In this document: in pieces, positions 36,326 through 46,740 of the stretch
How the letters are laid out: every line of letters starts with the position of its first letter
Position numbering within the stretch: the first letter of the stretch is position 1
From: Streptomyces sp. SCUT-3
GTDB taxonomy: Bacteria; Actinomycetota; Actinomycetes; Streptomycetales; Streptomycetaceae
NCBI RefSeq assembly: GCF_014083985.1
Contig: NZ_CP046907.1
Span: 3,142,001-3,206,000 of the forward strand
Direction: 5' to 3'
DNA length: 64,000 bases
The notes under the pieces: generated by a model
Seen by the model: only the letters and a program-made list of their open reading frames with translations
Told to the model about the DNA's origin: nothing
The model's database searches: none
Program-made: the position numbers and the translations under genes

Positions 36326-37045
36326 GTGACCACCCTTGCACTGGGCCCGAGCTGGCTCGATCCCGACTACCTGATCCAGACGTTCGGGATGATCGGCATC
36401 CTGACGATCGTCTTCGCCGAGTCGGGCCTGCTGATCGGCTTCTTCCTGCCCGGTGACTCGCTGCTGTTCACCACCGGCCTCCTGGTGGCCGGCCAGGAGT
36501 ACATCACCATGCCGCTGTGGCTGGTGTGCACCCTGATCGTCATCGCGGCGATCCTGGGCGACCAGGTCGGCTACCTCTTCGGCCGCAAGGTGGGCCCGGC
36601 GCTGTTCAGGCGCCCGGACTCCAAGTTCTTCAAGCAGGAGAACGTCGAGAAGGCGCACGAGTTCTTCGAGCGGCACGGCGCCAAGTCGATCGTGCTGGCC
36701 CGCTTCGTGCCGATCGTGCGCACCTTCACCCCGATCATCGCCGGGGTGAGCAGGATGAACTACCGCACGTTCATCACCTACAACCTCGTCGGCGGCGTCC
36801 TGTGGGGCGCGGGCGTCACGGTGCTGGGCTACTTCCTCGGGCAGATCGCCTTCGTGCGCGAGCACATCGAGGCGATCCTGATCGGCATCATCTTCGTCTC
36901 CGTCCTCCCGGTGGTCTTCGAGCTCCTGCGGGCCCGCAAGGGCAGCAAGGGCAACAAGGCCGCGCCGGGCGGCACGCCGGGCGGACAGGGCGGGCCGGGC
37001 GACCGGCCCGGCGGCACCGAGCGCGGGCGCCACGCCAGGCGCTGA
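36326..37045 (+). CDS. DedA-family membrane protein
   Basis: A 239-residue member of the DedA/SNARE-associated family, lipid scramblase or undecaprenyl/PE flippase-type proteins. The FFLPGDSLLFTTGLL motif, the Gly/Arg motif GDQVGYLFGRKVGP and ARFVPIVRTFTPIIAGVSRM are intact, including the two Arg residues essential in characterised members. The last 35 residues are a hydrophilic Gly-rich tail. GTG 36326 follows AGGAG. Upstream, TAGGTT near 36230 may be a -10. Confidence 0.93.
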   Translation: MTTLALGPSWLDPDYLIQTFGMIGILTIVFAESGLLIGFFLPGDSLLFTTGLLVAGQEYITMPLWLVCTLIVIAAILGDQVGYLFGRKVGPALFRRPDSKFFKQENVEKAHEFFERHGAKSIVLARFVPIVRTFTPIIAGVSRMNYRTFITYNLVGGVLWGAGVTVLGYFLGQIAFVREHIEAILIGIIFVSVLPVVFELLRARKGSKGNKAAPGGTPGGQGGPGDRPGGTERGRHARR

Positions 37046-37081
37046 ACGCTTCCCGGGCCCGCGGGGGCCCGGAAACCCCGC

Positions 37082-37156
37082 GAACGGGGAACGAGCACAC
37101 CGCGGCCGGTGCGGCCGCCGCCACGGGCGGCGGACCGCACCGGCCGTTCCCCGTTC
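37082..37156 (+). terminator. Long compound hairpin after dedA
   Basis: GAACGGGGAACG (37082-37093) pairs perfectly with 37145-37156, and inside it GGCCGGTGCGG and GCCGCC pair with CCGCACCGGCC and GGCGGC to fold a second stem. It starts 37 bases after the dedA stop. Confidence 0.7.
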
Positions 37157-37292
37157 AGGGCATGTCCTCCCGAGGTCGGGGCACACGACGGGTCGGTCGT
37201 GCATCGTTGGGGGAAGGACGACCCGTCCGTGTCCCCGCCCGGCCGGCGGCACGGCGGGGGCAGGCTTTCAGGAACCCAGGGAGAACGAAGAA

Positions 37293-39008
37293 GTGGCGGA
37301 TCCCGGACGGAGCGCCGAGCGGCCCGGCAGGGCCCTTGAGGACAGCACCCCCGAGGAGGGGAAGCCGCTGTCCGACGAGGCGCACTCCGCGTTCACCCCG
37401 CCGTTGGGCGTCCCGCTCCCGCCGCCCCCCGAACCGGCGGCGCCGGCCTCGGAGTTCACCCCGCCCGCGGGCGTCCCCGCGCCGTCGCAGGCCCCGGAGG
37501 AGCCCGAGGGGTCGGCCTTCGCCCCGCCGGGCGGCAGGGCGCCGGCCGCGGACCACGGCTTCGCCGCGGGCTTCACCCCGCCCACCGGCATCCCCCTGGT
37601 CCGGTTCGACAAGGAGTCGCCCTGGCCGGACCGGATGCGGGCGCTGGTGCGCATGCCGGTGGCCGAGCGGCCGGTCCCGGAGCGGGCCGAGAAGCCGGAG
37701 GACGGCGCCGGTCCGTCCGTGCCGCGCGTGCTGGACCTGACCCTGCGCATCGGGGAGCTGCTGCTGGCCGGCGGCGAGGGCGCCGAGGACGTCGAGGCGG
37801 CGATGTTCGGCATCGCCCACGCCTACGGGCTGGCCCGCTGCGAGCCCAACGTCACCTTCACCCTGCTGTCGATGTCCTACCAGCCCTCCCTGGTGGACGA
37901 CCCGGTGACCGCGAGCCGCACCGTGCGGCGGCGCGGCACCGACTACACGCGCCTGGCGGCCGTGTACCGGCTGATCGACGACATCACCAGCGGCGACGAC
38001 CTCTCCCTGGAGGAGGCGTACGGCCGCCTCGCCGAGATCCGCCGCAACCGCCACCCCTACCCGGGCTGGGTGCTGACCGCCGCGGGCGGCCTGCTCGCCG
38101 GCGCGGCCAGTGTGCTGGTCCTGGGCGCCCGGCCCACGATCGCGGTCGTCTTCCTGGCCGCCGCCGTGGGCGCGATGCTCGGCGACCGGCTGGCCTGGCT
38201 GTTCGCCGGGCGCGGGCTGCCGGAGTTCTACCAGTTCGTGGCCGCCGCGATGCCGGCCGCCGCGATGGGCGTGGCGCTGACCCTCGCGCACGTCGGGGTG
38301 CCGGGGTCCGCGGTGATCACCGGCGGCCTGTACGCCCTGGTCCCGGGGCGGGCGCTGGTGGCGGCGGTGCAGGACGGCCTGACCGGTTTCTACATCACGG
38401 CCTCCGCGCGCCTGCTGGAGGTCGGCTACCTGGTCGTCGGCATCGTGTGCGGGGTGCTGCTGGTCCTCTACGGCGGGGTGCAGCTGGGCGCGCCCCTCAA
38501 ACCGGAGCAGGCGGTGACGGGGGCGGAGTCCCCGCTGGTGAAGCTGCTGGCCGCGATGACACTGTCCCTGGCCTTCGGGGTGATGCTCCAGCAGGAGCGC
38601 CGCACGCTGCTCGCCGCCACGCTCAACGGCGGCGTCGCCTGGGCGGTCTTCGGCGCCATGCACCTGCAGGGCGGCATCTCCCCGGTGATCAGCACCACCG
38701 CGGCGGCCGGCCTGGTCGGCCTCTTCGGACAGCTGCTGTCGCGGTACCGCTTCTCGTCCGCGCTGCCGTACCTGACGGCGGCCATCGGCCCGCTGCTGCC
38801 CGGTAGCGCGATCTACTACGGGCTGCTCGGCTTCGCCCAGGGCGACACCGACGCCGCGTTCGGCTCGCTGACCAAGGCCGCGGCCCTGGCCCTGGCCATC
38901 GCCATCGGGGTGAACCTCGGCGGCGAGATCGCCCGGCTGTTCATGCGGGTGCCCGGTGCCGGGGACCCGGCCCAGCGGCGCGCCGCCAAGCGCACCCGCG
39001 GCTTCTGA
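37293..39008 (+). CDS. Threonine/serine exporter (ThrE family)
   Basis: A 571-residue exporter. After a 140-residue Pro-rich cytoplasmic start comes the ThrE N-domain (about 145-255; IGELLLAGGEGAEDVEAAM) and then ten membrane segments (about 258-560). The N-terminal part holds four copies of Phe-Thr/Ala-Pro-Pro-x-Gly-x-Pro (about 31, 52, 72, 93), not part of the family core. GTG 37293 follows AGGGAGAA. Family members export Thr and Ser; here that is assumed. Confidence 0.9.
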   Translation: MADPGRSAERPGRALEDSTPEEGKPLSDEAHSAFTPPLGVPLPPPPEPAAPASEFTPPAGVPAPSQAPEEPEGSAFAPPGGRAPAADHGFAAGFTPPTGIPLVRFDKESPWPDRMRALVRMPVAERPVPERAEKPEDGAGPSVPRVLDLTLRIGELLLAGGEGAEDVEAAMFGIAHAYGLARCEPNVTFTLLSMSYQPSLVDDPVTASRTVRRRGTDYTRLAAVYRLIDDITSGDDLSLEEAYGRLAEIRRNRHPYPGWVLTAAGGLLAGAASVLVLGARPTIAVVFLAAAVGAMLGDRLAWLFAGRGLPEFYQFVAAAMPAAAMGVALTLAHVGVPGSAVITGGLYALVPGRALVAAVQDGLTGFYITASARLLEVGYLVVGIVCGVLLVLYGGVQLGAPLKPEQAVTGAESPLVKLLAAMTLSLAFGVMLQQERRTLLAATLNGGVAWAVFGAMHLQGGISPVISTTAAAGLVGLFGQLLSRYRFSSALPYLTAAIGPLLPGSAIYYGLLGFAQGDTDAAFGSLTKAAALALAIAIGVNLGGEIARLFMRVPGAGDPAQRRAAKRTRGF

Positions 39009-39067
39009 CCCGCGGCGCCCGACACCCGACACACGGCGCCCGACACACGGCGCACGGCGCCCCGCAC

Positions 39068-39115
39068 ACGGCGGCGCCCCGTCCGGACCCCGGGGCCCGG
39101 ACGGGGCGCCGCCGT
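39068..39115 (+). terminator. Hairpin after thrE
   Basis: A 19-bp perfect inverted repeat (39068-39086 with 39097-39115, outer pair A-T) flanks the ten-base loop ACCCCGGGGC, 60 bases after the exporter stop. Just before it lie short CGGCGCCCGACAC-like repeats. Confidence 0.75.
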
Positions 39116-39124
39116 ACGTCGTGC

Positions 39125-39174
39125 GCGGGCCCCGTCGGCCGCCGGCGTCCGCGCCGGTGACCGACGGGGCCCGC
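39125..39174 (-). terminator. Hairpin after ppa
   Basis: GCGGGCCCCGTCGG (39125-39138) pairs perfectly with 39161-39174, with a second small stem (CCGGCG/CGCCGG) in the loop. It lies 16 bases beyond the minus-strand ppa stop. Together with the previous hairpin it separates two convergent genes. Confidence 0.75.
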
Positions 39175-39189
39175 GGGCACCCGTCCGGC

Positions 39190-39681
39190 TCAGTGGCCGC
39201 CGGCGTCCTTGAAGCGCTTGTAGGACGCCTCGATCTCGGCCTCGGCCTCGGCGCGGCCGACCCAGTCGGCGCCCTCGACGGACTTGCCGGGCTCCAGGTC
39301 CTTGTAGACCTCGAAGAAGTGCTGGATCTCCAGTCGGTCGAACTCCGACACGTGGTGGATGTCGCGCAGGTGCTCCACCCGCGGGTCGGACGCCGGGACG
39401 CACAGCAGCTTGTCGTCGCCGCCGGCCTCGTCGGTCATCCGGAACATGCCGATGGCGCGGCAGGTGATGAGGCAGCCGGGGAAGGTCGGCTCGTCGAGGA
39501 TGACCAGGGCGTCCAGCGGGTCGCCGTCCTCGCCCAGGGTGTCCTCGACGAAGCCGTAGTCGGCGGGGTAGCTGGTCGAGGTGAAGAGCCTGCGGTCCAG
39601 ACGGATGCGACCGGTCTTGTGGTCGACCTCGTACTTGTTCCGCGAACCCTTCGGGATCTCGATGGTGACGTCGAACTCCAA
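39190..39681 (-). CDS. ppa: Inorganic pyrophosphatase
   Basis: A 163-residue family I soluble pyrophosphatase that hydrolyses PPi and drives biosynthesis. Catalytic stretches are [25 protein letters not shown] and the Asp-rich [12 protein letters not shown]. The start codon is TTG (39679-39681), directly after GGAGGAGCC; the encoded [13 protein letters not shown] matches the conserved N-terminus. It is divergent from dacB with an 82-base gap. Confidence 0.97.
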   Translation of the reverse strand: MEFDVTIEIPKGSRNKYEVDHKTGRIRLDRRLFTSTSYPADYGFVEDTLGEDGDPLDALVILDEPTFPGCLITCRAIGMFRMTDEAGGDDKLLCVPASDPRVEHLRDIHHVSEFDRLEIQHFFEVYKDLEPGKSVEGADWVGRAEAEAEIEASYKRFKDAGGH

Positions 39682-39763
39682 GGCTCCTCCAAGATCAACA
39701 CAGGCGTGTGGTGATTAAGTGTCTCCCACGCAAGGATGTGCTGGCGAAAGGGGCTGGTCCGCG

Positions 39764-41323
39764 GTGAACGGAGCGATGTGGTTCCGCCGGGCGTCCACGG
39801 GGCGGCTGGCAGCGGTGTCCGCCGCGACCGGCCTGGTCCTGGCGCTCACGGCGGTGGCCGCGGCCGGGCCGTGGGAGTCGGGCCGGCGCACGGCGGAGCG
39901 GGCCCGCGCCGAGGCCCTGGACCGCGACCCGGGACGGGCCCCCGACGCCGCCCACCGGCTCGCCCCCTACGTGCTGGAGCCCCTGGGCGCCCCCGCGGAG
40001 GAAGACCAGGAGGCCGCGGGCAGGAGCGGCGGGCGGCGGGGCGCCGCCACGATCCCGGTGCCCACCCGGCAGGGCCTCACCGACGCGCTCGGCCCCCTGC
40101 TGGAGGACCCCGACCTCGGCCCGGACAGCAGCGCCGCAGTGATCGACGCCACTACCGGCGAACTCCTCTACGGCGCCCGCGAGAGCGTGCGGACCACCCC
40201 CGCCTCCACGGTCAAGATCGCCACGGCCGCGGCCGTGCTGGAGGTCCTGGGCCCCCAGTACCGCATCCCCACCACCGTCGTGGCCGGCGCGAAGCCCGGG
40301 CGGATCGTCCTGGTCGGGGGCGGGGACCCGACCCTGACCGCCCGCGGCAGGGGGAACGGGGACGACGAGTCGGCCCCCGCCTCGCTGCGCACCCTCGCCC
40401 GGAACACCGCCCGGGCCCTGAAGGGCGCGGGCGCCGCGGGCACCGGCGGGAACGGCGGGCCCGGCGGCGCTCCGAAGGTCACTCTGGCCTACGACACCTC
40501 CCGTTTCACCGGGCCCTCCCTGCACCCCATCGGGGTCAACGACAACATCGCCCGGGTCACCGCCCTCATGGCCGACCAGGGCCGGGTCGACCCGGAGACC
40601 ACCGGCCACGCGCCCCGCGTCGCCGACCCCGCCGCCTCCGCCGCCCGGACCTTCGCCGACCTGCTCCGCGAGGAGGGCGTCGAGGTCGACGGCGAGCCGA
40701 GGCCCGGACGGGCCCCGGTGGGCGGCGAGGGCCGCCTCGCCGAGGTCCGCTCCCAGCCGCTGTCCACGCTGGTCGAGCACATGCTCCTGCACAGCGACAA
40801 CGACGTCGCCGAGGCCCTGGCCCGCCACACCGCCCTGGCCTCCGGCCGCCCGGGGAGCTTCGAGGGCGCGGGCGACGCCGTCGAGGCCGCCCTGCGCGGG
40901 GCCGGCGTCGACCTCGACGGCGCGGTGATCGCCGACGGCAGCGGACTGGACCGCGCCGACGACGTCTCCGCGGGCTTCCTCGCGTCCGTGCTCGCCCTCG
41001 CCGCGGACCCCGGCCGCCCCGGGCTGCGCCCGGTCCTGACCGGCCTGCCGGTCGCCGGGTTCTCCGGCACCCTGAGGAACCGCTTCGGGGACGACGAGGA
41101 GAAGGCCGCGGGCCGCGCCTCGCAGGCCGCCGGGCTGGTCCGGGCCAAGACCGGCACGCTCACCGGCGTCAACACCCTCGCCGGGACCGTCGTGGACGCC
41201 GACGGGCGGCTGCTGGCCTTCGCGTTCATGACCCGCGGCACCACGGACCCGGTCGGCGCGCAGGCCGCCCTCGACCGCCTCGCCTCGGCCCTGGCCAACT
41301 GCGGCTGCCGCCTGGCCGCCTGA
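39764..41323 (+). CDS. dacB: D-alanyl-D-alanine carboxypeptidase/endopeptidase (PBP4 type)
   Basis: A 519-residue penicillin-binding protein of the S13 family, secreted through an N-terminal membrane signal (about 12-35). Active-site motifs are STVK (148-151), SDN (344-346) and KTG (462-464). It trims peptidoglycan stem peptides or cleaves cross-links. GTG 39764 has AAAGGGG upstream; an ATG at 39776 is an alternative. A Gly/Asn-rich loop (about 225-250) interrupts domain II. Confidence 0.93.
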   Translation: MNGAMWFRRASTGRLAAVSAATGLVLALTAVAAAGPWESGRRTAERARAEALDRDPGRAPDAAHRLAPYVLEPLGAPAEEDQEAAGRSGGRRGAATIPVPTRQGLTDALGPLLEDPDLGPDSSAAVIDATTGELLYGARESVRTTPASTVKIATAAAVLEVLGPQYRIPTTVVAGAKPGRIVLVGGGDPTLTARGRGNGDDESAPASLRTLARNTARALKGAGAAGTGGNGGPGGAPKVTLAYDTSRFTGPSLHPIGVNDNIARVTALMADQGRVDPETTGHAPRVADPAASAARTFADLLREEGVEVDGEPRPGRAPVGGEGRLAEVRSQPLSTLVEHMLLHSDNDVAEALARHTALASGRPGSFEGAGDAVEAALRGAGVDLDGAVIADGSGLDRADDVSAGFLASVLALAADPGRPGLRPVLTGLPVAGFSGTLRNRFGDDEEKAAGRASQAAGLVRAKTGTLTGVNTLAGTVVDADGRLLAFAFMTRGTTDPVGAQAALDRLASALANCGCRLAA

Positions 41324-41366
41324 CCCCCGCCGCCCGATCCCGCCGCAGGCCACGCCGCGGGCCACG

Positions 41367-41427
41367 CCGCCGGGCCCCGCGGGACGCGCGCCGGGCCCGG
41401 CCGGCGGGCCGCCGCGGGGCCCGGCGG
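41367..41427 (+). terminator. Hairpin after dacB
   Basis: CCGCCGGGCCCCGCGG (41367-41382) pairs perfectly with 41412-41427. The 29-base interior can form its own GCCGGGCCCGGC stem. It starts 44 bases past the dacB stop. Confidence 0.65.
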
Positions 41428-41462
41428 GCCGGTACCGCCTCCCGGAAGGCCCGCGGGGCACG

Positions 41463-41468
41463 TACGGT
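41463..41468 (+). promoter_or_regulatory. -10 for a probable leaderless transcript
   Basis: TACGGT ends six bases before the ATG of the metalloprotease gene, and no Shine-Dalgarno sequence is present, so the transcript likely starts at or next to the ATG. Confidence 0.5.
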
Positions 41469-41474
41469 GAAGCC

Positions 41475-42620
41475 ATGACGAGCTTCGGTGGAGCCCAGAC
41501 GGTCGACTGGAACCTCGCGGCGTCGACCGCGGTCAGACTGGTCCGGCCCGGGCCGGAGGTCAGCCGCGACGAGGCCCGGGCCGTCGTCGCCGAGCTGCGG
41601 CGGCACGCGACGGCCTCCGAGCGCCACGTGCGGGAGTACACGGCCATGGGCTCCCCGGACGGCGACGGGGGCGGCACCCCGGTCCTCGTCGTCGACCGGC
41701 CGGGCTGGATCAGGGCCAACGTCGCGGGGTTCCGCACCCTCCTGACGCCGCTGACCGACAAGCTGCAGCAGCGCCGTGCGGACATGCCCGGCAGCTCCGT
41801 CCTGGGACCGGTCAGCGGCAAGGTCGCCGGCGCCGAGGTCGGCGTGCTCCTGTCCTTCCTGTCCTCCAAGGTCCTGGGCCAGTACGAGACCTTCGCCCCG
41901 GCCGCCCGGGACCTGCCGGCGGGGCCGGCCGAACCCGGCCCCGGGGGCCCCGGGACCGGCCGGCTGCTGCTGGTCGCCCCCAACATCGTCCACGTCGAGC
42001 GCGAACTGGACGTGGACCCGCACGACTTCCGCCTGTGGGTCTGCCTCCACGAGGAGACCCACCGCACCCAGTTCACCGCCGTGCCCTGGCTGCGCGACCA
42101 CCTGGAGAGCGAGATCCAGGGGTTCCTCGCCGAGACCGACGTCGACCCCGGCACGCTCTTCGAGCGGTTCCGCGAGGCCGCCCAGACCTTCGTCGGCGCG
42201 GGCCGCGACCGGGAGGCGGGCGGCGCCGAGCCGGCCCGCAGCCTCGTCGAGATCGTCCAGAGCCCCGCGCAGCGCGAGATCCTGGCCCGCGTCACCGCCG
42301 TGATGTCCCTGCTGGAGGGCCACGCCGACTACGTCATGGACGGGGTCGGCCCCTCGGTGGTGCCCTCGGTCGCCGAGATCCGGGAGAAGTTCGCCAAGCG
42401 CCGCGAGGCCGGGGCCGGGCGGCTGGACGCCGTGCTGCGCAGGCTCCTCGGGCTCGACGCCAAGCTGCGCCAGTACCGCGACGGCGAGCGGTTCGTGAGG
42501 GCCGTGGTGGAACAGGTCGGCATGGAGGGCTTCAACCGGGTGTGGACCTCTCCGAACACCCTCCCGACCAAGGCGGAGATCGCCGCGCCCGCCGACTGGA
42601 TCGCACGCGTGCACGGCTAG
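41475..42620 (+). CDS. Zinc-dependent metalloprotease, DUF2342 type
   Basis: A 381-residue zincin-like protein of a family widespread in actinobacteria and sometimes labelled F420-biosynthesis-associated. The zinc motif HEETH (in VCLHEETHRTQF, about residues 193-197) and the downstream EGHADYVMDG (about 279-288) provide likely ligands. No signal peptide is present, so it is cytoplasmic. It precedes tilS and hpt in conserved order, but there is a hairpin and a promoter-like region between them. The substrate is unknown. Confidence 0.88.
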   Translation: MTSFGGAQTVDWNLAASTAVRLVRPGPEVSRDEARAVVAELRRHATASERHVREYTAMGSPDGDGGGTPVLVVDRPGWIRANVAGFRTLLTPLTDKLQQRRADMPGSSVLGPVSGKVAGAEVGVLLSFLSSKVLGQYETFAPAARDLPAGPAEPGPGGPGTGRLLLVAPNIVHVERELDVDPHDFRLWVCLHEETHRTQFTAVPWLRDHLESEIQGFLAETDVDPGTLFERFREAAQTFVGAGRDREAGGAEPARSLVEIVQSPAQREILARVTAVMSLLEGHADYVMDGVGPSVVPSVAEIREKFAKRREAGAGRLDAVLRRLLGLDAKLRQYRDGERFVRAVVEQVGMEGFNRVWTSPNTLPTKAEIAAPADWIARVHG

Positions 42621-42694
42621 TCGCACGAACGGGCGTAACGGTGCGCGGAAGGGGGCTTCGGCCACACGGGCGAGGGCCGTACGGACCCATACAT

Positions 42695-42725
42695 CACCCT
42701 TCCGAGGGACCGTGCGGGAAGGGTG
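42695..42725 (+). terminator. Short inverted repeat before tilS
   Basis: CACCCTTCC (42695-42703) pairs with GGAAGGGTG (42717-42725) around 13 bases. It may end the metalloprotease transcript, 75 bases past its stop, or be an operator for tilS, whose -10 candidate TACCCT is at 42771-42776. Confidence 0.45.
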
Positions 42726-42811
42726 GGCGTGCGATGCTCGGGTACTCCCCGAATTCTGTCACGATCTAACTACCCTCCGTGCGCACCGGCTCCTGAAGGA
42801 GTGATCGAAAC

Positions 42812-43825
42812 ATGGGTCCCCATCCCGCGGTCGCGGCGATACGCCTGGCCGTCCGCCGCGCCCTCGCCGACGTCCTGGACTCCCTGCCCCCGCGCAGCAG
42901 CGCCGAGCCCCCGCCCCTGGTCCTGGCCGCAGTCAGCGGCGGAGCCGACTCCATGGCGCTCGCCAGCGCCCTCGCCTTCGAGGCGCCCAAGCTCGGGATC
43001 CGCGCCGGCGCCGTCACCGTCGACCACGGCCTGCAGGACGGCTCCGCCGACCGCGCGGAGGGCGTCGCCGCCCGCCTGCGCACCCTCGGCCTCGACCCGG
43101 TCGACGTGGCCGGCGTCACCGTCGGCCGCCGCGGCGGCCCCGAGGCCGCCGCCCGCGACGCCCGCTACGAGGCCCTCTCGGCCTCCGCCCGCAGCCACGG
43201 CGCCTGCAGCGTCCTCCTCGGCCACACCCGCGACGACCAGGCGGAGACCGTCCTGCTGGGCCTGGCCCGCGGCTCCGGCACCCGCTCGCTCTCCGGAATG
43301 CCCGCGGTCAACGGCCTGTACCGCCGCCCGTTCCTCCTCCTGGACCGCGACAGCACCCGCAAGGCCTGCCACGTCCAAGGCCTCGACGTGTGGGAGGACC
43401 CGCACAACCGCGACCCCGCCTACACCCGGGCCCGGGTGCGGCACGAGGCCCTGCCGGTCCTGGAGAAGTCCCTCGGCAAGGGCGTCGTGGAGGCCCTCGC
43501 CCGCACCGCGCAGCTGTTCCGGGACGACGCCGACGCCCTCGACACCTGGGCGGCCAGCGCCGAGCAGGACGTCAGGGACGCGGACGGCGCCCTGGACACC
43601 CGCCGGCTGGACAGCCTGCCCAGCGCGGTCCGCCGCCGCGTCCTGCGCCGGGCCGCCATAGCGGCGGGCAGCCCGGCCGGCTCGCTCTTCGCCCGCCACG
43701 TCGAGGAGGTCGACCGGCTGGTCACCGGCTGGCGCGGCCAGGGGCCGCTCAACCTGCCGGGCGGCGTGGAGGCCCGCCGCACGTGTGGGAGGCTGTTGTT
43801 CAGGCGCGCCGGCGGCGAAGGATGA
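42812..43825 (+). CDS. tilS: tRNA(Ile)-lysidine synthase
   Basis: A 337-residue ATP-dependent enzyme that changes C34 of tRNA-Ile(CAU) to lysidine. The PP-loop SGGADS is at 42-47, followed by VTVDHGL and [12 protein letters not shown]. It has the N-terminal catalytic domain and a short C-terminal region (TilS_C is reduced), giving the small size typical for actinobacteria. GAAGGAG lies upstream of the ATG. Confidence 0.95.
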   Translation: MGPHPAVAAIRLAVRRALADVLDSLPPRSSAEPPPLVLAAVSGGADSMALASALAFEAPKLGIRAGAVTVDHGLQDGSADRAEGVAARLRTLGLDPVDVAGVTVGRRGGPEAAARDARYEALSASARSHGACSVLLGHTRDDQAETVLLGLARGSGTRSLSGMPAVNGLYRRPFLLLDRDSTRKACHVQGLDVWEDPHNRDPAYTRARVRHEALPVLEKSLGKGVVEALARTAQLFRDDADALDTWAASAEQDVRDADGALDTRRLDSLPSAVRRRVLRRAAIAAGSPAGSLFARHVEEVDRLVTGWRGQGPLNLPGGVEARRTCGRLLFRRAGGEG

Positions 43826-43874
43826 ACCGCGGGCGCCGCCGGGAGCCGGATCCGACCTGGTAGGAAGTAGCGCG

Positions 43875-44429
43875 GTGGACGAGAAGGACATGGGTACCGA
43901 CCTCGAGAAGGTGCTCATCACCAAGGAAGAGATCGACGCCAAACTGGCCGAGCTGGCGGCGCGGATCGACCGGGACTACGCGGGCAAGGACCTGCTGATC
44001 GTCGGCGTCCTCAAGGGCGCCGTGATGGTCATGGCCGACCTGGCCCGGGCCCTCGGCTCGCACGTGACCATGGACTGGATGGCGGTCTCCTCCTACGGCG
44101 CGGGCACCAAGTCCTCCGGCGTGGTCCGCATCCTCAAGGACCTGGACACCGACATCGCCGGCCGCGACGTCCTCATCGTCGAGGACATCATCGACTCCGG
44201 CCTGACCCTGTCCTGGCTGCTGAGCAACCTGCGCTCGCGCCGCCCCGCCTCGCTGAACGTGTGCACGCTGCTGCGCAAGCCGGAGGCGGCCAAGGTCGAC
44301 ATCGACGTCGCCTACGTCGGCTTCGACATCCCCAACGAGTTCGTCGTCGGCTACGGGCTGGACTTCGCCGAGAAGTACCGCAACCTGCCCTTCGTCGGCA
44401 CCCTCGCGCCGCACGTCTACGGGGGCTGA
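43875..44429 (+). CDS. hpt: Hypoxanthine phosphoribosyltransferase
   Basis: A 184-residue purine-salvage enzyme making IMP/GMP from base and PRPP. The PRPP motif is VEDIIDSG (102-109), and [14 protein letters not shown] and [18 protein letters not shown] are conserved. GTG 43875 has AGGAAG seven bases upstream; the ATG at 43890 (MGTDLEKVL) is a weaker alternative. It follows tilS after 49 bases, as in many Gram-positive genomes. Confidence 0.96.
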   Translation: MDEKDMGTDLEKVLITKEEIDAKLAELAARIDRDYAGKDLLIVGVLKGAVMVMADLARALGSHVTMDWMAVSSYGAGTKSSGVVRILKDLDTDIAGRDVLIVEDIIDSGLTLSWLLSNLRSRRPASLNVCTLLRKPEAAKVDIDVAYVGFDIPNEFVVGYGLDFAEKYRNLPFVGTLAPHVYGG

Positions 44430-44679
44430 CCCCCCTCCGCGCCCCCTTCGCCGCCCTCCCGCGCCCCGACGGGGGAAATCGGGGACGAATCGGGTGGCGG
44501 ATCGGGGAACGACCGGAGCCCGTGCGGCGTTGCAGGGTGGTAACCGAGTTTGTTAACGGTCCTCCACGCCTGCGGGCGACAATGCTGGGGTACCGTCCGA
44601 AGGTCGGGTCATACCAACAGGACGCACAGGCGGCACCCCGCCGCCGGTGCTCTCAATCTGGCAGGAGGGACGGGGCGCC

Positions 44680-46737
44680 GTGCGCCCCGCATGGATGGAC
44701 GTCAAGCGCTACTTCCGTGGGCCGGTCATGTGGATCGTGCTGGCCGTCCTCGCCGTGGTCGTGTTGATGCAGGTCGTCGGCTCCTCGGGCGGCTACAAGA
44801 CCGTCGACACCGGTGAGGTCGTCCAGGCGATCAACAACAACCAGGTCCAGTCCGCCCAGCTGACGACCGGCGAGGAACAGACCGTCAAGGTCCAGCTGAA
44901 GGACGGCGTCAAGGTCGACGGAGCCACCAAGATCCAGGCTTCGTACATCGGCGACCAGGGCGTCGAGATCGCCAAGAACCTGCAGGCCAAGTACGAGGGG
45001 AAGGACATCCCCGACTCGTACACGGTCTCGCCGACCCAGCAGAACGCCTTCGTCAGCATCCTGCTGTCGCTGCTGCCCTTCGTCCTGATCGTCGTCGTCT
45101 TCCTGTTCCTGATGAACCAGATGCAGGGCGGCGGCTCCCGGGTCATGAACTTCGGGAAGTCCAAGGCGAAGCTGCTCACCAAGGACACCCCGAAGACGAC
45201 CTTCGCCGACGTGGCGGGGGCCGACGAGGCCGTCGAGGAGCTCCACGAGATCAAGGAGTTCCTCCAGGAGCCGGCCAAGTTCCAGGCCGTCGGCGCCAAG
45301 ATCCCCAAGGGCGTGCTGCTGTACGGCCCGCCCGGAACCGGCAAGACCCTGCTCGCCCGCGCCGTCGCCGGCGAGGCCGGGGTGCCGTTCTACTCGATCT
45401 CCGGCTCCGACTTCGTCGAGATGTTCGTCGGTGTCGGCGCCTCCCGCGTCCGCGACCTGTTCGAGCAGGCCAAGGCCAACGCCCCGGCGATCGTCTTCGT
45501 CGACGAGATCGACGCCGTCGGCCGGCACCGCGGCGCGGGCCTCGGCGGCGGCCACGACGAGCGCGAGCAGACCCTGAACCAGCTGCTCGTCGAGATGGAC
45601 GGCTTCGACGTCAAGGGCGGCGTGATCCTCATCGCGGCCACCAACCGGCCCGACATCCTCGACCCGGCGCTGCTGCGCCCGGGCCGCTTCGACCGGCAGA
45701 TCGCCGTCGAGCGCCCGGACATGCAGGGCCGCCTGGAGATCCTCAAGGTCCACCAGAAGGGCAAGCCGATCGCCCCGGACGTGGACCTGGCCGCGGTCGC
45801 CCGCCGCACCCCCGGCTTCACCGGCGCGGACCTGAACAACGTGCTGAACGAGGCGGCCCTGCTGACCGCCCGCTCGGACAAGAAGCTCATCGACAACCAG
45901 GTGCTGGACGAGGCGATCGACCGCGTCGTGGCCGGTCCGCAGAAGCGCACCCGGATCATGAGCGACAAGGAGAAGAAGATCACCGCGTACCACGAGGGCG
46001 GACACGCCCTGGTCGCGGCGGCCTCCCCCAACAGCGACCCGGTGCACAAGATCACCATCCTGTCCCGCGGCCGCGCCCTCGGCTACACCATGGTCCTGCC
46101 GGACGAGGACAAGTACTCGACCACCCGCAACGAGATGCTCGACCAGCTCGCCTACATGCTGGGCGGGCGCGCGGCGGAGGAACTGGTCTTCCACGACCCG
46201 ACCACCGGCGCGGCCAACGACATCGAGAAGGCGACCGCCACCGCGCGGGCCATGGTCACCCAGTACGGCATGACCGAGCGCCTGGGCGCGATCAAGTTCG
46301 GCTCCGACAACTCCGAGCCCTTCCTGGGACGCGAGATGTCCCACCAGAGGGACTACTCGGAGGAGGTCGCCGGCCTGGTCGACGAAGAGGTCAAGAAGCT
46401 CATCGAGAACGCGCACAACGAGGCCTGGGAGATCCTGGTCGAGAACCGCGACGTGCTCGACAACCTCGTCCTGGCGCTCCTGGAGAAGGAGACGCTCAAC
46501 AAGGAGGAGGTCGCCGAGATCTTCAAGTCGATCGTCAAGCGCCCGCCGCGCCCGGCGTGGACCGGCTCCTCCCGGCGCACCCCCTCCACCCGGCCCCCGG
46601 TGCTCTCCCCCAAGGAGCTGGCCCTGGCCAACGGCCAGAGCCTCCCCGGGCCCACGGTGACCACCACGCTCGGCAAGGCCGACTCCGCGGCCGACCCGGT
46701 CGAGGAGCCCCGCGAGCCCCGCACCGACGAGAACTGA
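44680..46737 (+). CDS. ftsH: ATP-dependent membrane zinc protease FtsH
   Basis: A 685-residue AAA protease with two membrane segments (about 12-30 and 118-138), an extracytoplasmic domain between, the AAA domain (Walker A GPPGTGKT at 216-223; Walker [15 protein letters not shown] region) and the zinc site HEGGH at 438-442. It degrades short-lived or misfolded membrane and cytosolic proteins. GTG 44680 lies 11 bases after GGAGG; ATG 44695 ([10 protein letters not shown]) is the alternative. The C-terminal 50 residues are poorly conserved. A promoter is likely near TACCGT at 44592-44597. Confidence 0.96.
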   Translation: MRPAWMDVKRYFRGPVMWIVLAVLAVVVLMQVVGSSGGYKTVDTGEVVQAINNNQVQSAQLTTGEEQTVKVQLKDGVKVDGATKIQASYIGDQGVEIAKNLQAKYEGKDIPDSYTVSPTQQNAFVSILLSLLPFVLIVVVFLFLMNQMQGGGSRVMNFGKSKAKLLTKDTPKTTFADVAGADEAVEELHEIKEFLQEPAKFQAVGAKIPKGVLLYGPPGTGKTLLARAVAGEAGVPFYSISGSDFVEMFVGVGASRVRDLFEQAKANAPAIVFVDEIDAVGRHRGAGLGGGHDEREQTLNQLLVEMDGFDVKGGVILIAATNRPDILDPALLRPGRFDRQIAVERPDMQGRLEILKVHQKGKPIAPDVDLAAVARRTPGFTGADLNNVLNEAALLTARSDKKLIDNQVLDEAIDRVVAGPQKRTRIMSDKEKKITAYHEGGHALVAAASPNSDPVHKITILSRGRALGYTMVLPDEDKYSTTRNEMLDQLAYMLGGRAAEELVFHDPTTGAANDIEKATATARAMVTQYGMTERLGAIKFGSDNSEPFLGREMSHQRDYSEEVAGLVDEEVKKLIENAHNEAWEILVENRDVLDNLVLALLEKETLNKEEVAEIFKSIVKRPPRPAWTGSSRRTPSTRPPVLSPKELALANGQSLPGPTVTTTLGKADSAADPVEEPREPRTDEN

Positions 46738-46740
46738 CAG

